A DNA stretch of 64,000 nt. Origin: Lutraria lutraria (taxonomy: Eukaryota > Mollusca > Bivalvia > Venerida > Mactridae). The position numbers were made by a program, and so were the translations under genes. The stretch is taken from contig OZ026842.1 of NCBI GenBank assembly GCA_964023205.1, positions 37,339,501 to 37,403,500 of the forward strand, in the 5' to 3' direction. Positions 40,653-49,183 of this stretch are shown piece by piece; the first letter of the stretch is position 1, and each line of letters begins with the position of its first letter. The notes under the pieces are model-generated. The model ran no database searches and was not told the origin of the DNA. It saw nothing but the letters and a program-made list of their open reading frames with translations.

Positions 40653-41045
40653 TTAAACAATGATTGAGCACATCTCGCATATGCCGCGGAGATAAGAGAT
40701 GAAAGCGTGAAAGCACGCATGCGTACACCTCCGATCGGTCCAGGGTGGATTTCGGAGACAACGAAGACACATTGGTCGATATTGTGCGAAGTAGGTATTT
40801 ATGCAGGATTCGACACACGTCGAGATGCTTCCATACAAGTTGTTTTCACAGGCGTCGGTACACATTAGATGTGATACATATGACTGACTAGCACACCGCC
40901 TGCACATTCTCGAGTAAGGAGAAAAGGAATCTTGGTAAACGCACGCTCTAAAACACACCCCATGATCATGACTTGACCTTTCGAATATGGCCGTTGCTGC
41001 GCTTGATACAAGGACGATCAAAACCAACGCAGTTGATAACGTCAT
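40653..41045 (-). CDS. small secreted cysteine-rich protein with three CxxxC/CxxC modules
   Basis: A 130-residue ORF starts immediately after a TTTCAG acceptor, so an upstream 5' UTR exon is likely. Residues 1-19 (MTLSTALVLIVLVSSAATA) form a clear signal peptide. The mature part has 12 cysteines at 31, 35, 48, 51, 62, 66, 77, 81, 93, 96, 107, 111 and, near the end, 123 and 126 (14 in all counting the final pair). They form repeating CxxxC - 10 to 12 residues - CxxC or CxxxC pairs. This suggests three disulfide-stapled helical hairpins of about 30 residues. I do not recognise the family. Secretion is well supported; any defence, venom or shell-matrix role would be a guess. It lies between two transposons in a region with no other host gene. 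Confidence 0.6.
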   Translation of the reverse strand: MTLSTALVLIVLVSSAATAIFERSSHDHGVCFRACVYQDSFSPYSRMCRRCASQSYVSHLMCTDACENNLYGSISTCVESCINTYFAQYRPMCLRCLRNPPWTDRRCTHACFHAFISYLRGICEMCSIIV

Positions 41046-41903
41046 CTGAAATGTAATTATGTCATGTTAATTTTATTTACATTTAAAAAAACACCACCAA
41101 TAGTTTCTATGTAACCAAATACCTAATCTATTTTTCTTTCATTTTTATTTCAGATATTGAAATAATAAACGTCTGCATACGTACGCATAATGTCTTTACT
41201 TCATTGAACTCGTTGAATAAAACAGTATGAAGCTCGCCAAAGGCTCGCTTAATACTGTTTTATACAACTCGTTCAATAAATTCAATACTGAATCCACACT
41301 CATTTAATATCCTCTATATGTTTTATCAATTGCATCCTTTTTGCAATGTACACTGAAACTTTGCTTCGATACTTTTTATCCAGAAAGATTAAGAAAAATT
41401 ATAAAAAATAAAATTCGCTCCAGAACTAATTAAATTGCCATAAATTACATTAAAACACATATCACAGCGTAACAAAAAAAACCTGACAATAATAGTTAAG
41501 CTATATGTATTTACTTTTTCGAGTCAAGTCAAGTCAAAATACTTCGTTAAATCCTTTTCACACTCGTATAACAGTTACAGTACTTTTAACCACGTACAGT
41601 GTATATCACAAACATAAAATGGCGCTAGTAATTCACGGCTCACTTTTATAATGATCACGAACCGGATGATGATATTTGTACCGACATTTCAGTAATTATT
41701 TCTCCCGGATTTATTTTGACATTCGACGTTCATCGTCCTTTATTGTGCTCAGCTTATATCTACACTTGGAATTAATATTCAAGTATGCAGTGAACAACTC
41801 CTTGACTCTTGCTTCCCATGAAACAATTTATCACAAAAGCTTGAGTTGTTTTGACTCTACAAAAGTAGGCCATCCCCGAATAATTAATTAAGTACACCAG
41901 TGC

Positions 41904-42077
41904 GGATCCTAGATGATGTTTGTTTGTTTGTTTCAGTTTTACGCCCCTTTTCAACAGTCAGAGTCATATGATGCAGAAAGTTCACCTATAACCATCGTTC
42001 ATTGGAAGAAGCAGTACTAGACTCCCATCCTACGTCAGGAACTGCCTACTTTCTCACATACAGAGACATGGCTGGTA
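41904..42077 (-). repeat. tRNA-derived SINE (family B), 3' half, split by the Polinton
   Basis: On the minus strand it continues the SINE head found at 60175-60269, and it matches the intact copy at 22190-22440 (CATGTCTCT, CAGAGTCATATGA, GGGGCGTAAAAC, CAAACAAAC tail). The SINE's own target duplication GGATCCTAGAT is at 41904-41914 and again at 60270-60280, 18.4 kb apart. This proves one SINE was opened by the later insertion. Confidence 0.9.
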
Positions 42078-42338
42078 AGTAGTATACGGCGGTACCCTGG
42101 TACCATGGTCATATAGAATATAGAGGGGGTCGGTACCAGAAGTAAACAAAATTGTGACAAATGGGGACAAATTTGAATCCATTTGAAATGAAATTGGGTA
42201 CCCCAAAATAGTATGAAATGGATTAAGGAAATTTTTGGGCCCATTATTGTTGTGTGTGTGTATAGACTTAAATTTGAGACAATTGGAGAATTTACTTTCG
42301 AAAAGACATGGTGGCCCTGAAAAGGGCCGTTGGTGGTT
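42078..42338. repeat. Polinton left terminal inverted repeat
   Basis: Inverted match of 59708-60174, ending with the shared CCGTTGGTGGTT. The left copy is about 261 bp and has only a short GT run, while the right is 467 bp because of a (CA)n expansion. Each TIR carries an outward-directed histone-type stem-loop. Confidence 0.95.
42313..42328 (-). terminator. histone-type 3' stem-loop (distal, in left TIR)
   Basis: On the minus strand GGCCCTTTTCAGGGCC, a 6-bp stem with TTTC loop, preceded by CCAAC and followed by ACCA. It fits the consensus GGYYCTTHTHARRGCC exactly. CGAAAGTAAA lies about 14 nt downstream as a candidate U7-pairing element. Confidence 0.85.
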
Positions 42339-42341
42339 TGT

Positions 42342-42357
42342 GGCCCTGAAAAGGGCC
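42342..42357 (-). terminator. histone-type 3' stem-loop (proximal, left end)
   Basis: Same 16-nt hairpin on the minus strand, followed by ACA. It lies about 126 nt after the stop of the 42484-42843 ORF and 13 nt before the TIR copy, making a tandem pair. Confidence 0.8.
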
Positions 42358-42483
42358 GTTGATAGTTGTCTATGCTGACTGATCTGGTTGGGTACATAGT
42401 TCGCATTGGCAGTCTGGTGGGGGATAGCAGAGCCTGCATGTTGGATCCCCACAGGACCATTCCTGTTCTGGTACTGGTGGTTG

Positions 42484-42843
42484 TCACGTGTACTCAACTT
42501 GAGCGGTAGTGATGATACACCAATGCTCTTCTTCTTGTTGTTCCCGTTGTCTATTCACCGTTCTTTCCCTGGCATCTCGCTGCCTTTCTTTGGCTTGATC
42601 CCGAAAATGCTCTCGCATTTGAGATAGTTCTTCTCTATGATGAAACCGATTTGATTCAATTGTATTCAAAGTCTCACCAATGGTTTGAAGATCTCGTTCC
42701 CTTTTTCTAACAATGCTAGCAGCTAAGCGACTGATTGAACGCCATACTCTATTCTGTTTTTCAGTAAGTTGTTTTGCTGTTTTGAGTTCATTTAATAAAG
42801 CCTCCATCTTGAGCGTATGAGTTCTCAGAATGAAATGAGGCAT
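42484..42843 (-). CDS. coiled-coil protein at the left end of the Polinton (unknown)
   Basis: 119 residues, highly charged and helical, with heptad-like segments (METLLNEL-type start, QLTEKQNRVWRSI, RERDLQTIGETLN) and an Arg/Glu-rich C-terminal half (RDQAKERQRDARERT). The real start may be the Met at residue 13. I do not recognise a family. It is the last gene of the minus-strand block and is followed by tandem histone-type stem-loops instead of a nearby AATAAA. Confidence 0.55.
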   Translation of the reverse strand: MPHFILRTHTLKMEALLNELKTAKQLTEKQNRVWRSISRLAASIVRKRERDLQTIGETLNTIESNRFHHREELSQMREHFRDQAKERQRDARERTVNRQREQQEEEHWCIITTAQVEYT

Positions 42844-43057
42844 TGTGTTGTAAGACGGAGCATTTTTCTGGTGAAGCGCCGCCCACTCTCGTGGTTGGAT
42901 GACGTCATATTGCTGGATGACGTCACCCTATTGTTGGATGACGCCACGCGACGATGTACTGCATGTGCGGCGCTTGATTGGTAATTTTATGAACTTAAAA
43001 AGAATTTATGATATAATAAAAAAAGACAACAGACGCCTAGTTTCAGTTTTCTAAACT

Positions 43058-43063
43058 TTTATT
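43058..43063 (-). terminator. AATAAA polyadenylation signal after the protease gene
   Basis: TTTATT on the plus strand, AATAAA on the minus, about 75 nt after the protease stop codon. Confidence 0.5.
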
Positions 43064-43136
43064 TTTTTGTAACAAGAAACAAGAAACTACATGAAACTAC
43101 ATGAAACATTTTATGAAACATTTTATGAAACATTGT

Positions 43137-43772
43137 TTACACCATATAATCATCACCATAAAGAGTTGTATTTCTATGTATGATACTATGATACAAACGT
43201 CTGTGACCTTCTGGTCTAGAGTTACGTTGAGCAAAACACTTTTGTCCACATTTATTCACATATTGAGCATGCATGTAATAAGTACCATAATATTGTTTAA
43301 ACCAATGCGTCACATAAGTGTCATTTTTTCCATACATGTCCGGTTTGAATCGGGTTAACAGTATCTGGTTCAAGTCACATTCACGTGAGATAAAATCCAA
43401 AGCGAATAGACAATACACACCACACACCGGTAACATATCGCCTTGTATTCTCATGGCATTCCACAGATAAGTTTTGCTGGCATGTTTTTTCACAAAGGAT
43501 AGAATCTCTTCGAAAGGAGGTAATCCATAGGAATCAAAGTACACTGCTTTATTGTCTTTTAAATAAAGAGCCACCCAGTGTTCTCCAGGTTGATTCCCGT
43601 TATGGGTATTCACAATATAGGCTTTTACGTCATGCGGTTTCTCTGAAGGTAATTGATCTTTAGCACAAACACGTGCACTTAGTGGTTTTAATAACGGTGA
43701 ATGATCTAATAGGTATTGTAGTTCATTCGTCTCCATAATGCCAATTTCTGTTGACACGTTCAGCCCAAACAC
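43137..43772 (-). CDS. adenain-like cysteine protease (virion maturation protease)
   Basis: Up to 211 residues; the Met at about residue 13 (METNELQYLLDHSPLL) is the likelier start. The catalytic order His-Asp-Cys is visible: GEHWVALYL (His), VYFDSYGLPP (Asp) and VCGVYCLFAL (Cys before Gly). This is the C5/Ulp1-like fold used by adenoviruses and Polintons to process capsid precursors. The C-terminal 60 residues are basic and Cys/His rich. The 5' end overlaps the preceding ORF in another frame. The gene appears intact. Confidence 0.88.
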   Translation of the reverse strand: MFGLNVSTEIGIMETNELQYLLDHSPLLKPLSARVCAKDQLPSEKPHDVKAYIVNTHNGNQPGEHWVALYLKDNKAVYFDSYGLPPFEEILSFVKKHASKTYLWNAMRIQGDMLPVCGVYCLFALDFISRECDLNQILLTRFKPDMYGKNDTYVTHWFKQYYGTYYMHAQYVNKCGQKCFAQRNSRPEGHRRLYHSIIHRNTTLYGDDYMV

Positions 43773-44187
43773 TGATCCACTGATCTATGAACTGATTCTG
43801 AGTGAGTTCTTCTTTAAACTGAATCCATAATCGACACGCGTCTCCTTTTTCACTATCGGTCAAGGTCACTAATTCAGGATACCACTTTTCCATGACCTTG
43901 AACACGTCCAAACGTTGAATAGCTTTTTGAATGTAAAGTTCTGTCCACTCTTCCGTATTCGTGTATAAGCAGAGTACATGTTGTACTTGACTAGGATGAT
44001 TCACTCGACAACCATAACAGTCTTTATGCACTTGATTATAAATTAAAGATTGGAGTGCTTCTGTGACGTGATGATTCAAGCACTCTTGTAAAAAGTCCGT
44101 CCTTGAACTTGTACAACAAGGATACGCCAATAACTTCATTTCGTAATCTTGTCCTTTTTCCATGTGTTCAATATCCATGTCTTCCAT
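43723..44187 (-). CDS. small Cys/His-rich Polinton protein between capsid and protease
   Basis: 154 residues with the motif CYGCRVNHPSQVQHVLC (about 57-73), a CxxC-H-H-C arrangement that could bind zinc, after an early YPCCTSSRTDF segment. A protein of this type and position recurs in Polinton/adintovirus genomes between the major capsid protein and the protease. Its role is not known to me. Confidence 0.7.
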   Translation of the reverse strand: MEDMDIEHMEKGQDYEMKLLAYPCCTSSRTDFLQECLNHHVTEALQSLIYNQVHKDCYGCRVNHPSQVQHVLCLYTNTEEWTELYIQKAIQRLDVFKVMEKWYPELVTLTDSEKGDACRLWIQFKEELTQNQFIDQWISVWAERVNRNWHYGDE

Positions 44188-44201
44188 CTTAATAATCTAG
44201 A

Positions 44202-45461
44202 TTAATAATCTAGCAGCACTTCTCTGAATTGATTGATTTCAATTTGATTGTCGTATTCCGCAAATACAATCACGTTGATGGCTTGTGCAAGTGCTGTTCC
44301 AAAGTGAAATTCCAATCTCAGATTGCCCGTTTTTATAGGATGGAGTTGACCTTCCTCGCAACCTTGATCTGCTGTCAAGTCCAACCCCAGAGTGTGTATC
44401 CGTACCGATAATCATTCATGCTCAATCCAAATGAACGATTGAGACCAAGCGCTCCTGTCGCTTGATAGAGTGACATGTAGGATCTTAGAACTTCTCCCGT
44501 TTCAAAATTAGGTTGAAACGCTTTGTTATGAATACTTTTTCCGTAAATGCTGACTTCCAGGTGATTCAGTGTAAAATGACGGAAATCAAAGGGGTTGGTA
44601 GCCATATCTCCATTCATGTCTCCATTTCTTACCATACCGATGATAAGCCGTTTTGGCAATTGACCTTGAAATAAATGATCTTCAATCTTGGATCGTTGAC
44701 CGTTAGGAATCGTAAATGTTTTTACTTCAGTTCGTCGGATGGGAATTTTCATGTTATGTTGAGCAATCTGTTGATTGAGTTGATTGGCTACCACTGGCAG
44801 TAAATCTACTGTTCTTACATTGAATCCTGCTTCTAGAAACTTGATTTTAGCCGGTGCAGTACTCATGAGACAGAATTGGGGTGACGCTTTGTTTAGTCTT
44901 AAGCGTATTTCCATACCATTGGGTAAATATTTATCTTGCATCATCAGATCCAAATGAAGTCGTCCACATAGTTCCACCACACGACTTTGATGGACACGAT
45001 GACGCCTCGCAATATAGCCCAGGTTATTCCCGTCATGTACTTTGGTGAGCATATGACCAGGGGTGTCTGCAGCCCATAACTCTAACGCCTCAAGCTGAGT
45101 GTCTTTACAGCTTGAGTTGAAGGAGAGTAAATTTTTCTATGTAAGCCCGATAGGCATACGTGTCCGCATTGCTGGTGATCAGTTTATTTTTCAGGTACAC
45201 ATCAATGCTTGAGAACATGCTGTGAAAGAAATTGTTGACGGTAGCAATTTCACTGTCGACTGCTAGGTCTGTACCATCTGCCTGTATAATTTTGAGTTTT
45301 AGGTACAGGTAAGATTGATTCAGATCAGTCCATTTTTCTGTCTGTGCAGGAATCACAAATTCAATCGGAGCATTATTGTCCAGGGCAGAAATGGGATAAT
45401 GCTCAGTCCATTGACCCTCTTGCATAGCTGTCATGGTAGGTGGCACAACAGACACATCCAA
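44202..45461 (-). pseudogene. major capsid protein (hexon-like, double jelly roll), two frameshifts
   Basis: Three overlapping frames together cover one capsid gene. The first, 45105-45461, starts MDVSVVPPTMTAMQEGQWTE and has WTDLNQSYLYLKLKI. The second, ending at 44375, contains NHLEVSIYGKSIHNKAFQPN and a YMSLYQATGALGLN segment. The third ends at 44202 with GNLRLEFHFG and VIVFAEYDNQIEI, the strongly conserved C-terminal strands of the Polinton major capsid protein. The reading frame changes near 45107 and again near 44382, the latter in a GGGG run. Neither site resembles a programmed slippery site, so I treat them as disabling indels or, less likely, assembly errors. The protein would form the pseudo-hexameric capsomers of the shell. 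Confidence 0.88.
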
Positions 45462-45502
45462 CTCTGTCTTACTTCATTCGCAGGAACCGTGTTGCATCAT
45501 GA

Positions 45503-45868
45503 TTAATCGAAAATATCAAGAGGTCTGGCCTGCTTAACTCGGCGACGATGAAGTTTCGAATGAGGTCTTTTCTTGACTGGTTTGCTCTTTATACGTCTTT
45601 TTGGGCTGGCCACGGCACGTAGCAAGGATTCACCCACATCTTTTAATACAGAGGCTCCACGTTTTCGTATTACTTTTTTAGCATTTGATCCTGTCAAGAT
45701 ATCTTTCATAGCGGCTCTTCCTTGCTGGAGTCCTTCTTTTTTCAAGGTGTGAACTCCAGATTTCACCAATGGACTCAGTAAAGGCATGATTCTTTTCATG
45801 GCTTTCTTAAACATGGATCCGAGTCCGTGTCCATACTGTCGAGGTTGACCTTGGTAAGTAGGTATCAT
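45503..45868 (-). CDS. basic minor virion protein (adenovirus pX/pVI-like)
   Basis: 121 residues, very basic, with GHGLGSMFKKAMKRIMPLL near the N-terminus and a C-terminal KRRIKSKPVKKRPHSKLHRR tail. An amphipathic glycine-containing segment followed by a basic tail is typical of the Polinton/adintovirus minor core protein, thought to bind DNA or membranes. Its ATG overlaps the stop of the penton-like gene as ATGA (45865-45868). Confidence 0.65.
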   Translation of the reverse strand: MIPTYQGQPRQYGHGLGSMFKKAMKRIMPLLSPLVKSGVHTLKKEGLQQGRAAMKDILTGSNAKKVIRKRGASVLKDVGESLLRAVASPKRRIKSKPVKKRPHSKLHRRRVKQARPLDIFD

Positions 45869-46707
45869 TGTCTTTGACGTAGGTGTAGTTTCACCATAGA
45901 CTTCCCATGAATAAACTGAATAGACTGGCCAGTGTCACCCCTTATATGGATAGTGATGGTGTCAAAGTCGGCTTTAGCCAGTGGTACATAGTGTAAATTC
46001 AAGAACTCGAAATGAATATGGGGGTTAGTTCCTGCTTTCGTTCTCGGATCAAATGGAGCTACACGTAAGATGGGGGCTTCTATGTTTCCCAAATAGGTAT
46101 AAGCCGCGAGGTCAGAATAAACAAACAAATGATTATGACCCATGTTAATATCTACGCCATGAGGAAACGGCTCCGGAGTGTCTTTAAAAAAGATGGTAGG
46201 AGAACTATCAGGGGCTCCACCCAGTTTAATAAACATGTGGGGATGAAACTGAATGCCTAGTTGATCCGAACTGTCCAGTTTTGCGCGTTTACTTTGTCCT
46301 GAAAAACCCATGGTAAATCGAAGCCCTTTCTGTCTAAATATTTTACCCAATTGATCTTTCACGGTAAAGTCAATCGTCTTGATCAAATGTTGGGGTGTGA
46401 CATAAGTTCCTACAGGAATACAAAGTCGTACACCTTTTTCTTCTTTATTGGGGAGAGTACAATAGGTCTGAAAGTTTTCTAAGGCCTTACCCAGGACAGG
46501 ATCGTGCATGACAATGTAGAAATGTCGCTCTTCTTCAGTGACATTGATCACCTGACTAGGAACAATCATTTCCACTAAGGCAATTTCCCAGGCTTGTTTA
46601 TTGAGATGGATGGGTTTTGCCAGTTTGGTACGAAAACAACATTGCGTATTGTCTTGGAATAAATCCATAGAGCTGTCACTCATAAGTGTAATGTAAAACG
46701 AACTCAT
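45865..46707 (-). CDS. penton-like minor capsid protein (single jelly roll)
   Basis: 280 residues starting MSSFYITLMSDSSMDLFQDN, with TKLAKPIHLNKQAWEIALVE, the pattern seen at the N-terminus of Polinton penton/minor capsid proteins. A C-terminal stretch has HIHFEFLNLHYVPLAKADFD. It would occupy the five-fold vertices. It is intact, and is linked by ATGA overlaps to the gene before (46704-46707) and the gene after (45865-45868). Confidence 0.78.
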   Translation of the reverse strand: MSSFYITLMSDSSMDLFQDNTQCCFRTKLAKPIHLNKQAWEIALVEMIVPSQVINVTEEERHFYIVMHDPVLGKALENFQTYCTLPNKEEKGVRLCIPVGTYVTPQHLIKTIDFTVKDQLGKIFRQKGLRFTMGFSGQSKRAKLDSSDQLGIQFHPHMFIKLGGAPDSSPTIFFKDTPEPFPHGVDINMGHNHLFVYSDLAAYTYLGNIEAPILRVAPFDPRTKAGTNPHIHFEFLNLHYVPLAKADFDTITIHIRGDTGQSIQFIHGKSMVKLHLRQRQ

Positions 46708-46949
46708 GTTGACTTAGGTTTATTGAATTTCAAGGGGGTATTCGGTAGAATATAACCTAGAGAACTACTTAAAAGCAGAAGCCACAATTCTCGATCGGGT
46801 CGTTGAAAACACAAATTGAATAGCGATACGGTAATAATAATAAATACCACTACAATTTGTGACAAAAAAGTGACCTTATTTTTGGGTTCACACAATTTGG
46901 CTTGCTCTGAGGCAGTCACTTCCACACTGGCCGTATCAGCTTGAGACAT
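46704..46949 (-). CDS. small two-helix membrane protein of the Polinton
   Basis: About 81 residues from the Met of MSQADTASVEVTASEQAKLC. Two hydrophobic helices, VTFLSQIVVVFIIITVSLF and LWLLLLSSSLGYILP, are joined by a short loop. I start it at 46949 and not 47003 because the upstream part overlaps the integrase in another frame. Comparable short proteins occur in this position in adintovirus-type genomes. The role is unknown, possibly an internal-membrane or envelope component. Confidence 0.65.
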   Translation of the reverse strand: MSQADTASVEVTASEQAKLCEPKNKVTFLSQIVVVFIIITVSLFNLCFQRPDRELWLLLLSSSLGYILPNTPLKFNKPKST

Positions 46950-46969
46950 GATGTTTTTATTATAATAAA

Positions 46970-48070
46970 CTAACTTGAAACGAGATGGGATTCGGGAATC
47001 CAACTGTCAAATTTCGAAGGATAGCCTTTCCAATGCACTTTAATTTCACGTCTTCCGTCTACCTTTCTCTGGCGATGTGCGAGCACTGATTCAATTTCAT
47101 AGATAGCATCATCTTTTATAACCTGTACTTCAGAGAAATAAAACGAACCCAATATGGGTTCTCCGTCTAAATCAGTCAATTTCACAGTAGCAGGAGAGGT
47201 CTTTTTGACTTGGATCACTTTAAACAGTTCAGTGGTCCAGTTGGGTAGATAACCTTTATCAAATGTACGTTTTGTTTTATTGATACGAACAATATCTCCC
47301 ACATGAAGGGTCGTCGACGCTTTCTTTCTTGATTTTCCATACAAGGTCAAGGCCACTTGAGATTCGTTATTCTCATTCACGGATACGGGTGCCATTTGTA
47401 TACTACGATGAACACGATGATTATAGGCATGCACGAGATCAGGCAATACCTGAATATACCTTCGTGTTTTATGATGCGTAAAGTATTTCCACATGCGTGA
47501 TTTTAATGTCCGTTGAAAACGTTCCACCACACTAGCCTTAGTTTCTGGGTTTTCAGTCGTAAAATAATGAATCCCTACTTTGTCTAAAAACTGTTGAAAC
47601 CTTTGATTCTTGAATTCTGTTCCTTTATCTGTTTGCAACGCTTTAGGTTGTCTCGTTTTAAGAATAGAGCGAAACGCTTCCACCAATGTGAGCCCCGTTT
47701 TATCCTTGAGGGGAACTACCCAAGCATATTTTGAAAACACGTCAATGACACACAACAAATATCGATAAGGGGTGTTGTACTGAGCCAGGGATTGCATGTC
47801 TGCCAAATCAGCTTGCCATTGATGATCAATACCACCCACGATCGTTTTCCGTCTCGAGAATGCCCTACGGATAGGTTTGTGCAGGGTATAGGTCTTTTGC
47901 CCCTTCAACCAGGATCGCACTTGACTTGGCGTAATGGATTTCAGTTGAGTTCGAGCTGCTGTAGTAAGACGTTCTACCCCACCAAAACCAGCCGGATGGT
48001 GGGGATCATAATAAATCTGATGTAACAGACTGTCTACCTTTTTGTTCATGTTGTCTAGTAGGCTTCCCAC
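46970..48070 (-). CDS. retroviral-type integrase with C-terminal chromodomain
   Basis: 366 residues. The rve/DDE core has all three acids: Asp in HQWQADLADM (about residue 87), Asp in ALQTDKGTEF (about 148) and Glu in KASVVERFQR (about 184). Downstream follow an SH3-like region (VGDIVRINKTKRTF) and a chromodomain near residues 320-362 (YEIESVLAHRQ...IKVHWKGYPSKFDSW). Integrase inserts the linear element and makes the 6-bp target duplication; the chromodomain may bias target choice through histone marks. The gene appears intact. Confidence 0.93.
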   Translation of the reverse strand: MGSLLDNMNKKVDSLLHQIYYDPHHPAGFGGVERLTTAARTQLKSITPSQVRSWLKGQKTYTLHKPIRRAFSRRKTIVGGIDHQWQADLADMQSLAQYNTPYRYLLCVIDVFSKYAWVVPLKDKTGLTLVEAFRSILKTRQPKALQTDKGTEFKNQRFQQFLDKVGIHYFTTENPETKASVVERFQRTLKSRMWKYFTHHKTRRYIQVLPDLVHAYNHRVHRSIQMAPVSVNENNESQVALTLYGKSRKKASTTLHVGDIVRINKTKRTFDKGYLPNWTTELFKVIQVKKTSPATVKLTDLDGEPILGSFYFSEVQVIKDDAIYEIESVLAHRQRKVDGRREIKVHWKGYPSKFDSWIPESHLVSS

Positions 48071-48777
48071 TTAGGTTCTGCTTTAATCTGTTTGGCAGGT
48101 TTACTTATAGGTGTCGGAGGCTCAACAAAACTATCAAAGAATTCATCATCTTCCTCCGAATCGTCTGCTTTTTGCATCCATGACCATCTCCGTTTATTTC
48201 CTATCACTTCTTGTGGTACATTGACATCTCTTAGTCCACTAGAAAACTGTTCCCATCCTCTAGGTTCCGACCCTTTTCTATGACGTATGACATCATTTAC
48301 CAAATCAATAATGTTGGATCCTTGTATTGGTTTTCCATGATATTCCAACATCCCTTGATCATTCCATGACATGTGGGGATGATTTTGTAGAAAGTGTAAT
48401 AAAAGTTGAGTTTTTCGACGCATGGTAGTAGGAACACTTTCAAGAATCCTATCCGTCAATATAGCAGGAGCAGCTTGTGCACCTTGTGTACCTTGAGCAG
48501 CTGGAACAACCGGTGCAGCCGGTGCAGCCGTTCCAGCCAGAGTAGCCGGTTCACGTGCTTTTTGATGAGACAGTTGAAACTTTTGCAAGACTTGCCCATA
48601 GTGTTGTGCTTTTTCTGATTCAGACAACGATTCATTTTTTAATACTTCTCCCATTTGTTTCTGTAAATCGGATGTTTGACTGACTTGCGGGGGAGGAGGT
48701 AAACGTGGTCGTTGTTCTGTTTTCCATCGATTCATCTCTTCTAGCATTTTGAACGGGACGATAGCCATTTTCTTCAT
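48055..48777 (-). CDS. conserved Polinton protein with proline/alanine linker (unknown function)
   Basis: 240 residues: an N-terminal basic segment MKKMAIVPFKMLEEMNRWK, a PPPP and Ala/Pro/Gln-rich linker (about 85-110), then a folded-looking region with LLHFLQNHPHMSWNDQG and NIIDLVNDVIRHRKG, and an acidic Ser-rich tail. Proteins of this layout are found next to the integrase in related elements, but I know no assigned function. The start ATG overlaps the stop of the preceding gene as ATGA, and its end overlaps the integrase start by 16 nt. Confidence 0.6.
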   Translation of the reverse strand: MKKMAIVPFKMLEEMNRWKTEQRPRLPPPPQVSQTSDLQKQMGEVLKNESLSESEKAQHYGQVLQKFQLSHQKAREPATLAGTAAPAAPVVPAAQGTQGAQAAPAILTDRILESVPTTMRRKTQLLLHFLQNHPHMSWNDQGMLEYHGKPIQGSNIIDLVNDVIRHRKGSEPRGWEQFSSGLRDVNVPQEVIGNKRRWSWMQKADDSEEDDEFFDSFVEPPTPISKPAKQIKAEPKWEAY

Positions 48778-49145
48778 ATTTTTTTCACCAGTGTGGCAAC
48801 ACCTCCACTGAGTGCTCCTGCAGCAACAGCTTTAGCAATGATTGGAGCAAGAGCCAGTAATGGAAATAATCCTCCTTTTTGATTCAACACACGTTTCTTT
48901 TTTTGAATGGATACTCTTTTATCTGCTAAAGTGCGGAGATGATGACGCTTGGACTTCAACCTTTGCTTTTGAGAGGGGGATAAGGCAACATTGCCTTTTA
49001 AAACATTCTGACAGCATTCTGCCACACATTGAATCATTTCTTTAGATGCTCCATGTATCATCTTTCTTCTTAACCCATGTGGGGCTTGAGTTAAACCCAA
49101 AACCAGATGTCCGTATTTATGCAGGAGTGGTCGCTTTGGTGCCAT
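48774..49145 (-). CDS. conserved small basic Polinton protein with C-terminal hydrophobic helix
   Basis: 123 residues. A basic helical domain contains RRKMIHGASKEMIQCVAEC and NVLKGNVALSPSQKQRLK, followed by NQKGGLFPLLALAPIIAKAV, a glycine-hydrophobic tail likely to insert in membrane or act as a maturation signal (QKGG resembles viral protease sites, inference). The type recurs widely in Polinton-like genomes; the function is unknown. Confidence 0.65.
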   Translation of the reverse strand: MAPKRPLLHKYGHLVLGLTQAPHGLRRKMIHGASKEMIQCVAECCQNVLKGNVALSPSQKQRLKSKRHHLRTLADKRVSIQKKKRVLNQKGGLFPLLALAPIIAKAVAAGALSGGVATLVKKI

Positions 49146-49183
49146 TATGTCAAATAATACCTGTTTTTACTTCTTCACAGCTT

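Noticed and set aside
42035..42497. Two ORFs of about 150 residues at the left end of the Polinton
   Set aside because: They run through the TIR and across its boundary into the SINE, so cannot be conserved genes.
44375..45120. Programmed ribosomal frameshifting in the capsid gene
   Set aside because: No X-XXY-YYZ slippery heptamer or obvious following pseudoknot was seen at either frame change; indels are simpler.
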